64,000 nucleotides of DNA from an uncultured Pedosphaera sp. (GCA_903918755.1 CAIXFN010000005.1:62001-126000); one strand, 5' to 3'; counted from the stretch's first letter, positions 1 through 8,782 are shown. The notes: generated by a model from the letters alone, not told the origin. Numbers and translations are program-made.

Positions 1-2
1 CC

Positions 3-1517
3 GGGGCGATCGTGCTGGACCCTGTCCGCCACCAGTTGGACGTGGCCAATATCAAGGGAAGCACGGCTGGCAAAGCGATCCCCCCCGGCGAAAAAATCAA
101 ACACAACTCCCACCAGTATTTTGGCACGCTTTCACTCATGCCCGTTCCGCAGCCGGCCAAACTGGAGCAGCTCACGGCGGCGGTGTTTCGCAATTACCGC
201 CGGGCGGTCGCCCGGGAGGTACTCCTGCCCGCGCGCCCGGATCGCGCCCCCCAGCCGGTTCCCGAACGGACGGGTGAACCATCTCCCATCAAACATGTGG
301 TTTACATTATCAAAGAGAACCGGACCTACGATCAGGTGTTGGGCGACGTCAAGGAAGGGAATGGCGACGCCTCCCTCTGCGTCTTTGGTGAAAAGGAAAG
401 CCCCAACCAGCACAAAATGGTGCGGGAGTTCACATTGCTGGACAACACCTACTGCTCCGGCATTCTGAGCGCGGACGGACATCAGTGGGCGACCACGGCG
501 TTCGCCACGGATTACATGGAGAAGTCCTTCGCCGGTTTTCCCCGGAGCTACCCGGATGGGATGGATGAGGACGGGGTGGATGCGATGGCGTATTCCCCGG
601 CCGGATTCATTTGGGACAACGCCCTCGCCCACGGAAAGACCTTCCGGGATTACGGCGAATTCACCATGCAGGTGACCGGCTGGGTGAACCCGGCTGGAAA
701 ACGGAAACCAAAATTCCTGGATTTCTACCACGATTTCACCCAACAGACCGGGCTGCTCCACCTTGGTTCGGTGCCGGCCATTGAGTCCGTCCGGCCCTAC
801 CTGATGACCAACACCGTCGGTTGGAATTTGGCCGTGCCCGACGTCTTCCGGGCGGCCCAATTCATCAAAGAATTGCACCAGTTTGAAGCCACCGGCAATC
901 TGCCCCAACTCAGCATTATCTGCCTCCCCAACGACCACACTTCGGGGACGAGTGTCGGCTCCCCCACCCCGGCCGCCCAAGTGGCGGATAATGACCTGGC
1001 CTTCGGGCAGATCGTCGAAGCCATCAGTCACAGTGCCTTCTGGAAGGACACCTGCATTTTTGCCATTGAGGATGACCCCCAAGCCGGCTGGGATCATGTC
1101 AGCGGCTACCGCACTACCGCCTATGTGATCAGCCCCTACACCCGGCGCCACGCGGTGGTAAGTGTCAACTACAACCAAACTGGCCTGCTGCGGACCATGG
1201 AGTTGATCCTGGGCCTGCCGCCCATGAATCAATTTGATGCCACCGCCACCCCCTGGTTCGAATGCTTCACGAACCAGCCGGACTTCACCCCCTTCAGCGC
1301 CGTGCCGAACAACATTCCCCTGGACCAGATGAACCCCGACCCGCGGGCCCTCCGGGACCCCATCGAACTACGCTACGCGAAGGCTTCGGCGAATCTCCGC
1401 CTCGACCAACCGGATCAATGCCCGGAGGACGTTTTGAATCATATCATCTGGTTCGCGCAAAAGGGTCGCAGCACGCCGTATCCCAATTGGGCCGTGCAAT
1501 TCAAAGACAGCGATTAA
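3..1517 (+). CDS. Phosphoesterase/alkaline-phosphatase-superfamily protein, 3' part
   Basis: The reading frame is open to the left edge, so only the C-terminal ~505 residues are present. It contains the phosphoesterase-family signature KENRTYDQVLGD (near residue 104), SADGHQW, and the late motif EDDPQAGWDH followed by TTAYVISPY, in the order found in the proteins annotated as bifunctional YncE-type propeller plus alkaline phosphatase. In that family a YVTN beta-propeller precedes this domain, so I expect one upstream of the window. The likely role is hydrolysis of phosphoesters outside the cytoplasm, but the substrate is unknown. The metal-binding Asp/His residues of the N-terminal part of the phosphatase fold appear to be present (NRTYD, SADGHQW, WDH). 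The next gene has its own promoter, so this is probably the last gene of its unit. Confidence 0.88.
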   Translation, partial: GAIVLDPVRHQLDVANIKGSTAGKAIPPGEKIKHNSHQYFGTLSLMPVPQPAKLEQLTAAVFRNYRRAVAREVLLPARPDRAPQPVPERTGEPSPIKHVVYIIKENRTYDQVLGDVKEGNGDASLCVFGEKESPNQHKMVREFTLLDNTYCSGILSADGHQWATTAFATDYMEKSFAGFPRSYPDGMDEDGVDAMAYSPAGFIWDNALAHGKTFRDYGEFTMQVTGWVNPAGKRKPKFLDFYHDFTQQTGLLHLGSVPAIESVRPYLMTNTVGWNLAVPDVFRAAQFIKELHQFEATGNLPQLSIICLPNDHTSGTSVGSPTPAAQVADNDLAFGQIVEAISHSAFWKDTCIFAIEDDPQAGWDHVSGYRTTAYVISPYTRRHAVVSVNYNQTGLLRTMELILGLPPMNQFDATATPWFECFTNQPDFTPFSAVPNNIPLDQMNPDPRALRDPIELRYAKASANLRLDQPDQCPEDVLNHIIWFAQKGRSTPYPNWAVQFKDSD

Positions 1518-1562
1518 GACCGGCCCGGACGGTCACCGCCGTGAATTCCGCGGCGGTTTGCA

Positions 1563-1591
1563 TTGACATCCCCTGCCCGGCACGGTAGTAA
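1563..1591 (+). promoter_or_regulatory. Sigma-70-type promoter of the pseudopilin gene
   Basis: TTGACA at 1563-1568, a 17-nt spacer, and TAGTAA at 1586-1591 give an almost ideal housekeeping promoter. Transcription would start around 1597-1600, only a few bases before the ATG at 1604, so the mRNA would be nearly leaderless. No Shine-Dalgarno sequence precedes the ATG, which fits. Confidence 0.65.
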
Positions 1592-1603
1592 ACCGAGCGC
1601 GAA

Positions 1604-2443
1604 ATGGACATCAAGCTCACAAATAAGCGCGCCGCCTTCACCCTGATCGAATTGCTGGTGGTGATCGCGATCATTGCCATCCTGGCCGGCATGTTGCTAC
1701 CCGCGCTGGCCCGCGCCAAAATCCGGGCGCAGAGCATCCAGTGCATGAACAATCTCCGGCAGTTGCAGATGGTCTTCCTGATCTATCCGGACGATAATCA
1801 GGACCGCCTCACCTCCTCCGGCTACACCTCCCCGGTGGAAGACACCGCCTGGGTGAATGGCTGGGAGGATTTCAATGGTGGCAACCTCGATAACACCGAC
1901 CCCGGCACCTTGACGGACCCGAAACGGGCCAAATTTGCCCCTTACCTGCAAGGAATCGGGGTTTACAAATGTCCTGCAGACCGCAGCAGCGTCATGGTCG
2001 GCGGCAAGCCGGTGGAGCGCATCCGCAGCTTGAGCATGGGGCAGCAATGGGCCGGCCCCGGGGACTGGCTCGACCCGGCCGGCTTCCAGGCCAATACCAC
2101 TTCCAAAAAATACCGGTGCTATTTCAAAAAGGCCCAGATTGATAGTCCGGCCATGCGCTTTGTTTTCCTGGATGAGCATCCGGATGGCCTGAACGCCGGT
2201 GGCTTTGCGAATATGATGGTGGAATCCGCCGCCGCCGCGCGGATTATTGATTTCCCCGCCAGCTCTCATGGTGGGGCTGGCGGCATCTCCTTTTCCGACG
2301 GCCATTCGGAAATCCGGAAGTGGGAGGATGCCCGCACCCGCGCCCCCGTCCACTACAACAACAATTTGGCGCTGAATGTGGGCTCCGCGAATAATCCAGA
2401 CATGATCTGGCTGTCGGCCCGCACCTCCGCCTTAAACAAATAA
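1604..2443 (+). CDS. Pseudopilin-like secreted protein, H-X9-DG type
   Basis: This 279-residue protein begins with a short basic leader, then the type IV prepilin signal [20 protein letters not shown] (residues about 12-31). That signal is cut and methylated before the Phe by a prepilin peptidase and anchors the protein by a hydrophobic helix. The C-terminal half has [12 protein letters not shown] (near residue 225), the H-X9-DG motif typical of the large orphan pseudopilin families of Verrucomicrobiota, Planctomycetota and Lentisphaerota. No secretion ATPase, platform protein or secretin gene lies nearby, so it is an orphan. Its function is unknown; a surface or periplasmic role is inferred. 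The ATG fits the promoter just upstream. Confidence 0.93.
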   Translation: MDIKLTNKRAAFTLIELLVVIAIIAILAGMLLPALARAKIRAQSIQCMNNLRQLQMVFLIYPDDNQDRLTSSGYTSPVEDTAWVNGWEDFNGGNLDNTDPGTLTDPKRAKFAPYLQGIGVYKCPADRSSVMVGGKPVERIRSLSMGQQWAGPGDWLDPAGFQANTTSKKYRCYFKKAQIDSPAMRFVFLDEHPDGLNAGGFANMMVESAAAARIIDFPASSHGGAGGISFSDGHSEIRKWEDARTRAPVHYNNNLALNVGSANNPDMIWLSARTSALNK

Positions 2444-2478
2444 GTGCTGGCGGGCGGCCAGCAGTCTCCCGCTGATTT

Positions 2479-2497
2479 TTCTCCGTCCCGGGGAGAA
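2479..2497 (+). terminator. Possible weak terminator between pseudopilin and LRR genes
   Basis: TTCTCC and GGAGAA form a 6-bp stem around a 7-nt loop, followed by a short T-containing tract (TTTCTT). It lies 36 bp after the pseudopilin stop codon. The stem is short and the T tract interrupted, so this is tentative. Confidence 0.25.
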
Positions 2498-2501
2498 TTT
2501 C

Positions 2502-2531
2502 TTGACGTCCCACCCGGACTTCGCCGACAGT
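2502..2531 (+). promoter_or_regulatory. Candidate promoter of the LRR/NHL gene
   Basis: TTGACG at 2502-2507 is a good -35 element. The -10 is poor: GACAGT at 2526-2531 with an 18-nt spacer is the best candidate. The layout resembles the pseudopilin promoter, with the start codon (GTG 2539) immediately downstream and no Shine-Dalgarno sequence, so another near-leaderless mRNA is possible. Confidence 0.3.
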
Positions 2532-2538
2532 CGGCGGT

Positions 2539-5500
2539 GTGAAAGGTAAACTAATTTTCCTTCTCGGGTGCCTAATAGGCACCACCACCGCCGTCCACGC
2601 CCAGTTTACTTTCACGAACAATCCCACGGGCCTCACGCTCACCGGCTACACCGGCACCAACGGGGATGTCACCATACCGGATTCCGCCAATGGCCAGCCG
2701 GTGACCCAGATCGGCGACCAGGCCTTTGACTCCTGTTACTGGCTGACCAATCTCACTATTTCGGACGGGGTGACCGCGATCGGCGCGAACGCCTTCAACT
2801 ACTGCCACAATCTCACCGGTCTGACCATCCCGGCCAGCGTGCGGAGCATCGGCGCCGGCGCCTTCGAGGCCTGTTCTGGACTCGGGACCATCCTATTGTC
2901 CGACAATGTCACGAACCTGGAACCATGGGCTTTGGCGGAATGCACCGGCCTGACCAACGTCACCCTGCCGGGCAATTTGGTTAGTCTGAATGATGCGCTG
3001 CTTTATGGCTGTTCCAGTCTGGGCTCCCTGACCATCCCCGCGGGGGTGACGAACCTCGGCGTCAGCGTGTTTGCGGGCTGCACGAGCTTGAGCAGTTTGC
3101 TGATTCCCGGCGGAGTGGGGCGCATCGGATCCAGCGCGTTTCAAGACTGTGCCAGCCTGGGTCAAATAACCCTCCCGGAAGGACTCCGCAGTATCGATTC
3201 GGGCACCTTTGCAGGTTGCGTCAATCTGGCCAGTTGTGCGATCCCCGCGACCGTCACCAACATCAGTGGCGGGGCCTTTTACGGCTGCGCCACCCTGACC
3301 AACATTACCCTGCCCGGGAACCTGATGACCCTCGGAGCCGATGTCTTCGCTGGCTGCAACCAACTCGCCAGCCTCGCGATTCCCGGCAGCGTCGCCAGCC
3401 TTGCCACGAATGGATTCGAATATGCGCTCGGGTTGAAGAGTGTGACTTTGGGGGAAGGCATCACCAGCATCGCCGATGGCGGGTTTATCGGGTGTTTGGG
3501 ACTGACGAACCTCGTGCTGCCCGGGAGCTTGACGAATATCGGCGCAGCCGCGTTCGCGGGTTGCTCCGGACTGATCCATCTCACCCTACCGGGGGGCGTC
3601 CGCCAAATGGGGACCAACGCCTTTGCCGATTGCTCGCAATTGTCGGATATCTGGATCAATGAGGGCGCCACGGAGATTGGCGATGCGGCGTTCTTCCGGT
3701 GTACCAACCTGACGACGATTCATCTATCCACCAGCCTCACCAGCATCGGCATCAACGCCTTTGAATACTGCACCAATCTGAGCAGCGTGGCGGTGCCGGG
3801 AGGAATCACCAATTTCGGATGGGGGGCCTTCAGTCTTTGCTATTCTTTGACCAATGCCACCCTGGCCGAAGGACTAACGCAATTGGGGGACGACCTGTTC
3901 GGCGATTGTTCCCGGCTGACCGGGATAACCCTTCCCAATTCGCTGACGAATCTCGGAAACGGAGCTTTCCGCGGTTGCTCCGCTTTGAGCACAATTACCG
4001 TTCCCGCCCATGTCACCAGCGTCGGCTGGGAACCGTTTCTCGGTTGCTCCGGTTTGCAGTCGATCAACGTAGCGCCCCAGAATACCTCTTTCCGCAGCAT
4101 CGATGGCGTACTCTTTGATGGCCCGCAAACCGTCCTCCTCGCTTTTCCCCCCGCTCGCGGCGGCGCCTATGTCATCTCTGCTGGGACCACGCAAATTGCC
4201 GACGGGGCATTTTCTTACGGCCAATTGACGAGCGTGTCCGTTCCCGCGGGATTCACCAATCTGGGTTCCGCCGCTTTTGCCGGGGACTACCGGCTGACGA
4301 ATGTTTTGTTTCTGGGTGATGCGCCCGCCACGGCCTGGACCTCCAGTTTCACCGGGGATACGAACACGACGGTATATTACCTTTATGGCACGGCGGGCTG
4401 GAGTTACGCCTTCGCGGGCCGCCCAACGAGCCTGCTCAACCCGCCGAACCAGGATCCCAGTCTCCCAACCATCATCACCCAACCCCAAAGTCAGACTTTG
4501 GCCGTGGGAGCGAGTTTAACTTTGAGCGTGGGACTGGACCGCCTCGGGCCCTTTGCCTATCAATGGCAGCGCCATGGCAGCAACCTTCCCAATTACCGCA
4601 ACATCACCCGGCTGGCCGGGAATGGCTTTACTGGCTCCAACGGAGATGGTGGCCTGGCAACGCAGGCCGGGTTGAACAATCCGGGCGGTGTGGCCGTGGA
4701 TCCGGCGGGCAATATTTACGTCGCGGATACCGCCAACCACCGCATCCGCAAGGTGGATACTCATGGATTTATCACCACAGTGGCCGGGAACGGCAATGCC
4801 CTCTTCCAAGGCGATGGCGGCCCGGCGATCCAGGCCAGTCTGAACCATCCGGCCGGTCTCCTGGTGGATGGCGTCGGAAATTTACTGATCGCCGATGCGA
4901 ACAACAACCGCATCCGCAAAGTGGATTCCCAGGGAATCATTACCACGATCGCGGGAACCAACTTTGCCGGATTTGCCGGCGATGGCGGTCCCGCCGTCAA
5001 TGCCCGCCTGAGCGTGCCCACGGCCATCGCATCGGACGGCGCCGGCAACCTGTTTATCGCCGACTCGGGAAATGGTCGGGTTCGCAAAGTGGACCCCCAG
5101 GGCATCATCACGACCGTGGCGGGCAAAGGCGGCACCGGCTACTCCCCGGATGGCACCGTCGCCACCAACGCCACCTTCGGAATTCTCCAATCCGTGGCCT
5201 GCGATGCCCAAGGAAGCGTTTTCATTGCCGATTACCAATATAACCGCGTCCGCAAGATCCGCCCGGATGGCACTCTCGCCACCGCTGTGGGAGATGGCTT
5301 CGCCCGTTATGCCGGGGACGGCGGACCAGCCGCTAACGCGAGTTTGGATAGCCCGGCCAGCATCGCGTTCGATGGCCGCGGCAACCTCTATATTGCCGAC
5401 GCGATGAATTTCCGGATCCGCCAGGTGGACACGAATGGAGTGATTACCACGCTGGCGGGTTCCGTCGGGTCCGGTTCTCCCGGTGACGGCGGTCCCGCAG

Positions 5501-5952
5501 CGAACTCCCACCTGGGAATTCTCAGCAGCCTGGCGTGCGATCTGGCAGGAAATCTTTATCTCACGGAACAGAGTTCCCATGAGCTGCGTCAGATCGCCGC
5601 CGCCGGTTCACCCACCCTCACCGTGAGCAATATCTGGGCGCTGCACGCCGGGGATTATCAGGTTGTCATCACCACCCCATCCGGCAGCCTCACAAGTGCG
5701 GTGGCGACGGTTACGGTGACCGGCTTCTCCCCGCCCATTCAAGCGACGCAAATCAAGTATGAACCGCACGCCAACCAGAAGTTCAGCTGCTATTTCAGCG
5801 GACCCTTGGGCCAGACCCTGATCATCGATCGCTCCCCCAATCTGGTCGATTGGACACCCATCTATACGAATACCCTGGGCAATTCCCCGTTTTTCTTCTC
5901 GGACACGGGAACCAATGCGTCCCGGAGATTCTACCGCCCGCGAATTCCGTAG
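2539..5952 (+). CDS. Large secreted protein: BspA-type LRRs, Ig-like domain split by an NHL propeller
   Basis: The 1137-residue product starts at a GTG and has a signal peptide ending VHA-Q (residue ~21). Residues ~30-615 are about two dozen 23-residue LRR_5/BspA repeats of the type 'AFxGCxxLxxixLPxxvtxIg'. Residues ~645-690 begin an Ig-like domain (ending YQWQRHGSNLP). Six NHL-type blades follow (~690-1024), each with GDGGPA-like and 'GNLxIADxxNxRIRKVD' motifs. The Ig fold then resumes at LTVSNIWALHAGDYQVV (~1028-1061). The last ~65 residues are the 'VDWTPIY...RRFYRPR' module seen in other secreted proteins of this window. BspA-type LRRs often mediate adhesion; any such role here is inferred. 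It appears monocistronic. Confidence 0.93.
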   Translation: MKGKLIFLLGCLIGTTTAVHAQFTFTNNPTGLTLTGYTGTNGDVTIPDSANGQPVTQIGDQAFDSCYWLTNLTISDGVTAIGANAFNYCHNLTGLTIPASVRSIGAGAFEACSGLGTILLSDNVTNLEPWALAECTGLTNVTLPGNLVSLNDALLYGCSSLGSLTIPAGVTNLGVSVFAGCTSLSSLLIPGGVGRIGSSAFQDCASLGQITLPEGLRSIDSGTFAGCVNLASCAIPATVTNISGGAFYGCATLTNITLPGNLMTLGADVFAGCNQLASLAIPGSVASLATNGFEYALGLKSVTLGEGITSIADGGFIGCLGLTNLVLPGSLTNIGAAAFAGCSGLIHLTLPGGVRQMGTNAFADCSQLSDIWINEGATEIGDAAFFRCTNLTTIHLSTSLTSIGINAFEYCTNLSSVAVPGGITNFGWGAFSLCYSLTNATLAEGLTQLGDDLFGDCSRLTGITLPNSLTNLGNGAFRGCSALSTITVPAHVTSVGWEPFLGCSGLQSINVAPQNTSFRSIDGVLFDGPQTVLLAFPPARGGAYVISAGTTQIADGAFSYGQLTSVSVPAGFTNLGSAAFAGDYRLTNVLFLGDAPATAWTSSFTGDTNTTVYYLYGTAGWSYAFAGRPTSLLNPPNQDPSLPTIITQPQSQTLAVGASLTLSVGLDRLGPFAYQWQRHGSNLPNYRNITRLAGNGFTGSNGDGGLATQAGLNNPGGVAVDPAGNIYVADTANHRIRKVDTHGFITTVAGNGNALFQGDGGPAIQASLNHPAGLLVDGVGNLLIADANNNRIRKVDSQGIITTIAGTNFAGFAGDGGPAVNARLSVPTAIASDGAGNLFIADSGNGRVRKVDPQGIITTVAGKGGTGYSPDGTVATNATFGILQSVACDAQGSVFIADYQYNRVRKIRPDGTLATAVGDGFARYAGDGGPAANASLDSPASIAFDGRGNLYIADAMNFRIRQVDTNGVITTLAGSVGSGSPGDGGPAANSHLGILSSLACDLAGNLYLTEQSSHELRQIAAAGSPTLTVSNIWALHAGDYQVVITTPSGSLTSAVATVTVTGFSPPIQATQIKYEPHANQKFSCYFSGPLGQTLIIDRSPNLVDWTPIYTNTLGNSPFFFSDTGTNASRRFYRPRIP

Positions 5953-5988
5953 CTGATCAGGGGAGCCAAAATGCTGGGCGCAGTTGGA

Positions 5989-6261
5989 TCAAGCATATTC
6001 AAGGCTAAGCAGACCCAACGAATAAATGGAAGTGCCGAGAGGAATGATGTAGACCCATTTCCTTCTCACGCAAATACCACCAAAACAAACAAAGAAATGC
6101 AAAGGGACTCCAGCCTTTAAGCTTTCACTTATCCAATGCAAACTTTGCCTTCCTTGGGTTGCAAATAGTCCGCCGCGGTCAATCGCGATGAGCAGGGCAA
6201 TCATCACAAATCCAAGCAGCGAAAGAAAAAGAGCCAACCATTTTTCATTTTGACTGTTCAC
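5989..6261 (-). CDS. Small hypothetical membrane protein
   Basis: This 90-residue protein has a GTG start and two likely membrane segments, near residues 8-26 (LALFLSLLGFVMIALLI) and 66-86 (VYIIPLGTSIYSLGLLSL), plus a possible weak hydrophobic stretch around residues 53-63. It starts 9 bp after the stop of the lipoprotein gene upstream, so the two are probably co-transcribed. Its base composition is clearly more AT-rich than neighbouring genes, which suggests a recently acquired pair. I recognise no family and cannot assign a function. Confidence 0.6.
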   Translation of the reverse strand: MNSQNEKWLALFLSLLGFVMIALLIAIDRGGLFATQGRQSLHWISESLKAGVPLHFFVCFGGICVRRKWVYIIPLGTSIYSLGLLSLEYA

Positions 6262-6270
6262 CTGCAGAAT

Positions 6271-6714
6271 TTAATGAACTGGTATAGGTAACTGCTTCCG
6301 CAGCGAAGCAATTCTAGCTCGGCGCTCGGCCATTCTCGTTTCGTATTGATTACGGGCCTCTCTCATAGCCTCCTTCAAGACGTTTGATCCAAATTGCTGT
6401 TGGATCCTCGGAATTACCTCCTCGTTATATCCACGAACCCAAGCTTCCTCCGCCGCAAAACTTTTTGGAAATGAATAGACAACCATGCCAACTCCGTATC
6501 GCATCCGTAAGATCTCCGTGTAATCACCAAAGGTCAAATTGTCTCCCCTGTCGGCGAACGCTACGTTGAGCGTGCCTTTGGCGATGTCCAATTGCGCCTG
6601 CATTTTTCCTCCACCGTATTCACTGTACTCTTGACTGCACCCTGCAAAGACACAAATACACAAGGCCACAGCACTCATACAGCGCGTGAAGCGGTGTGGA
6701 AAAACTAATCGCAT
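6271..6714 (-). CDS. Hypothetical lipoprotein
   Basis: This 147-residue protein has a lipoprotein signal peptide ending in the lipobox FAGC (Cys26), so it should be lipidated and membrane-anchored outside the cytoplasm. The middle contains a predicted mixed alpha/beta segment (FGDYTEILRMRYGVGMVV) and the C-terminal third is a charged helix rich in Arg/Glu, probably coiled coil. It is the first gene of a two-gene minus-strand unit with the small membrane protein downstream. Codon and base use are AT-richer than in the flanking genes. Family and function are unknown. Confidence 0.72.
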   Translation of the reverse strand: MRLVFPHRFTRCMSAVALCICVFAGCSQEYSEYGGGKMQAQLDIAKGTLNVAFADRGDNLTFGDYTEILRMRYGVGMVVYSFPKSFAAEEAWVRGYNEEVIPRIQQQFGSNVLKEAMREARNQYETRMAERRARIASLRKQLPIPVH

Positions 6715-7486
6715 ATTATCATGGTTGGTTCATGGACTGATCGAACGGGACTTCCAATCGCTCTCCGCCCATACAAAAACATGACGGCGGCCCATTGGTT
6801 GGCGTTTTTGCTCTGGCATGTGAAGCTGACTGGCGCGTCGGCCGCCGACACGGAAGCAATGCCCGGCAGGAGGTCCAGGTTATCGTTGCCGTTGGTTGTC
6901 GTCATGTGCGCCATGCCGTTGTTACGGAGATAATCTGCTTCACGAGCGGGAAATTCGCAAAGCGGAATCGCGAGGGGAAATTTGAGGGTATGGGTTCGGC
7001 ACGAAGATGTATCGCAATTTGCCGCCTTCACAAATGTTTGATAATGAATGGGTTGTGCTTCCTGGAATTAGAGTCGGTTCGGGGAACTGCTTTACCGTGG
7101 TTTGCTGATGTGAAATTCTTTCAAAATCCCCGGCTAAATTCCTCCCATAGGAATACGAATCGCCCGATCCCATGCTAAAACCAACCGCGGGCTGGCCTGA
7201 CTTGGCCTCGCTGGCCCGCCAGCCCTTCCCGGACGTGGGCGGACTCGCTCTTTGACATATTGAATGAATTTTATCCCGGCCATCGCCGGGCAACCGCCCG
7301 CCGAATCGAATGCGAACGGCGGCCCCTGCCGCGTGCCGCTGCCCAACTGTACAGTAACCGGCAGCGCGCGCGGCAACCCGCCCTCCACGCCACTGGTCCT
7401 CGAACCAAACGTCCGTGCCTGAACCGAATCTCGAAACACCCGTCCCACCTGGCCAAGGGGGGAAAATCCCTGCTTATTCCTTGCTT

Positions 7487-7523
7487 CTCCGCGCACTCCG
7501 CGTCTCCGCGTCTCCGCGTGAAC
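7487..7523 (+). repeat. Tandem CTCCGCGT-type short repeat
   Basis: Four consecutive units of about 8 bp (CTCCGCGC, ACTCCGCG, TCTCCGCG, TCTCCGCG) followed by TGAAC. Elements of this kind are scattered between genes in many environmental bacterial genomes. No function is evident. Confidence 0.6.
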
Positions 7524-7575
7524 CATTGCCTAATTTTTTCCGCCAACGACCCCGAAAATGAGCCTGTCGATCCGA

Positions 7576-7596
7576 GTCCAGTTTCCGGACAGTTAA
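7576..7596 (+). repeat. TCCAGTTTC repeat unit, single copy
   Basis: GTCCAGTTTCCGGACAGTTAA is the clearest unit of the 20-22 bp family found repeatedly between here and 8394. GTCC and GGAC can pair, giving each unit a small hairpin. A half unit (GTCCAGTTTCC) lies at 7630-7640. Confidence 0.6.
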
Positions 7597-7815
7597 CCTG
7601 CCCGGCGTAGCTGCTCTCAGCGAAGAGGGGTCCAGTTTCCATTTTGACTACTGCGGAATTAACGCCGCAGGTTCTGCAATTGCCAGAATCTGCTTCGAAT
7701 ACCTGGCAAAACAATTCCCTGTTGTGGTTTCCTACAATCCCGACTGAAGCAGTCGAGTTTTCCGCACGAAGATCAATCTGGCATTTCCCGAATCCCAACT
7801 GCCAAAATGCCCGGA

Positions 7816-7897
7816 GTCCAGGTTTAACAAGGTTAGTCCAACTTCGGGACGCTTAAAATCCAGCTTCAGGACGGTTAGTCCAGTTTCAACACCGGTA
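7816..7897 (+). repeat. Tandem array of four 20-22 bp TCCAGTTTC units
   Basis: Four head-to-tail degenerate units begin at 7816, 7836, 7858 and 7878. Each starts RTCCA and ends in GGTTA, CTTAAA or GGTA. The family consensus is about RTCCAGTTTCNGGACGGTTA. The units differ at several positions, so the array is old or selected only for a core. Confidence 0.65.
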
Positions 7898-7925
7898 CAA
7901 AGGCTGGGGAGGTCATGGGGGTTTA

Positions 7926-8055
7926 GACAGGATGGACAGGATTGTCCCCGCGCCGCCCAAAGGGCTATGCAGGGCAGGCAGGATGGCAGGCGGAAGCAGG
8001 CCGCGCCGCTGGGCCTTTATCCGGGTCCATCACGCTCAATCCTGTAAATCCTGTC
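7926..8055 (+). repeat. GACAGGAT inverted-repeat element
   Basis: GACAGGATGGACAGGATT at 7926-7943 is matched at 16 of 18 positions by the reverse complement of AATCCTGTAAATCCTGTC at 8038-8055. Each arm itself contains two ACAGGAT half-units. The 94 bp between the arms code for nothing I can see. This resembles the GACAGGAT-type intergenic repeats common in Verrucomicrobiota-like genomes. Confidence 0.6.
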
Positions 8056-8211
8056 TCATGCCGGGTTTCCTGGTTTCGGCTTCATCGGCGCCTTTTCAAA
8101 GATGGGCTGCGGTTTTGAAAAGCCGCCTTTTCTTCGCGCCCTTCCTGCCCTGCGTGGCTTTCAGCGAAGCATGGGTCGCGGCCTTCTGTGGAGAGGTCCA
8201 TTTCTGTCCGG

Positions 8212-8251
8212 GTCCAGGTTTAACAAGGTTAATCCAGTTTCAGCATTGCTT
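8212..8251 (+). repeat. Two TCCAGTTTC repeat units
   Basis: The 20-bp unit at 8212-8231 is identical to the first unit of the array at 7816. A second unit starting ATCCAGTTTCAG follows directly at 8232. Identity of one unit over 20 bp across ~400 bp supports recent duplication within the region. Confidence 0.6.
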
Positions 8252-8354
8252 CATGATGTTGGCCTGCTTCGGATGAAAAAATCCCGGTGCCTCGTTCCCT
8301 TTTGTGACCTGTGTGAACTATTGTGGCAAATCAATCCCCGGTTTTCCCGCCCGA

Positions 8355-8394
8355 ATCCAACCTCCGGACACTTAATCCAGTTTCGTCCGCCTTT
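8355..8394 (+). repeat. Two TCCAGTTTC repeat units
   Basis: ATCCAACCTCCGGACACTTA is followed head to tail by ATCCAGTTTCGTCCGCCTT. They belong to the same 20-bp family as the array at 7816-7897. Confidence 0.55.
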
Positions 8395-8473
8395 CGTCCC
8401 CGCTTGAACGGTTCGATGGTTGCGGCAGGCCGGACGGGTTCGGGGATGTCGGGTCGTCCCTCATCCGATTAGG

Positions 8474-8547
8474 TCGCACTTTCAGCGCTTGAGGGCTCCG
8501 ATGGGATGGGTTCCTGGGGCGGCGCGATGGACGCTTTGCCCCAGGCT
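8474..8547 (+). repeat. REP-like ~75-bp dispersed element, copy 1
   Basis: It consists of TCGCACTTTCAGCGCTT (8474-8490), a variable ~20-bp middle, and a 37-bp block from TTCCTGGGGC to GCCCCAGGCT (8511-8547). CTGGGGC and GCCCCAG pair into a hairpin. The same arrangement occurs in opposite orientation at 50304-50379, and the 37-bp block alone at 62250-62286. Confidence 0.65.
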
Positions 8548-8782
8548 GTAATAGTTCGCGCCTTTGGCGCTGCGAAACGGAGTCAGGGTCGCGGAATATG
8601 GTGGACAGGTCCGAGGCCAGGGAAGCCGAGCCTGCCCTCCGACCCGTCCGGCATAGCCTTGGCGACGACGGAAGCTTCAGCCAAGGAGGGGACTCCGAAC
8701 CGGGCGGCGGGCTGTGTCATGATTGTCGTTGTCAACGCGGGAGGACGGTGGTAATCAGGCGCCATCAACCACCGAACCAACT

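Larger units (their letters stand above)
6715..8782 (+). other. Gene-poor region rich in dispersed repeats
   Basis: About 2 kb with no convincing gene. The left part (to ~7140) is AT-richer and has two overlapping minus-strand frames (6705-7031 and 6940-7293). They could be remnants of one decayed gene, but I recognise nothing in them. The rest (~7480-8550) holds at least four kinds of short repeat, listed separately: CTCCGCGT units, 20-22 bp TCCAGTTTC units, a GACAGGAT inverted repeat and a ~75-bp REP-like element. It looks like a landing zone for small repeats rather than coding DNA. Confidence 0.7.

Noticed and set aside
132-1232. Long open frame of 366 codons on the minus strand
   Set aside because: It lies entirely opposite the phosphoesterase gene, whose protein matches a known family. 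The antisense frame has Gly/Val/His-rich composition typical of GC-rich shadow frames.
7816-7897. Possible CRISPR array
   Set aside because: The units are directly adjacent with no spacers and vary too much; no cas genes are present.
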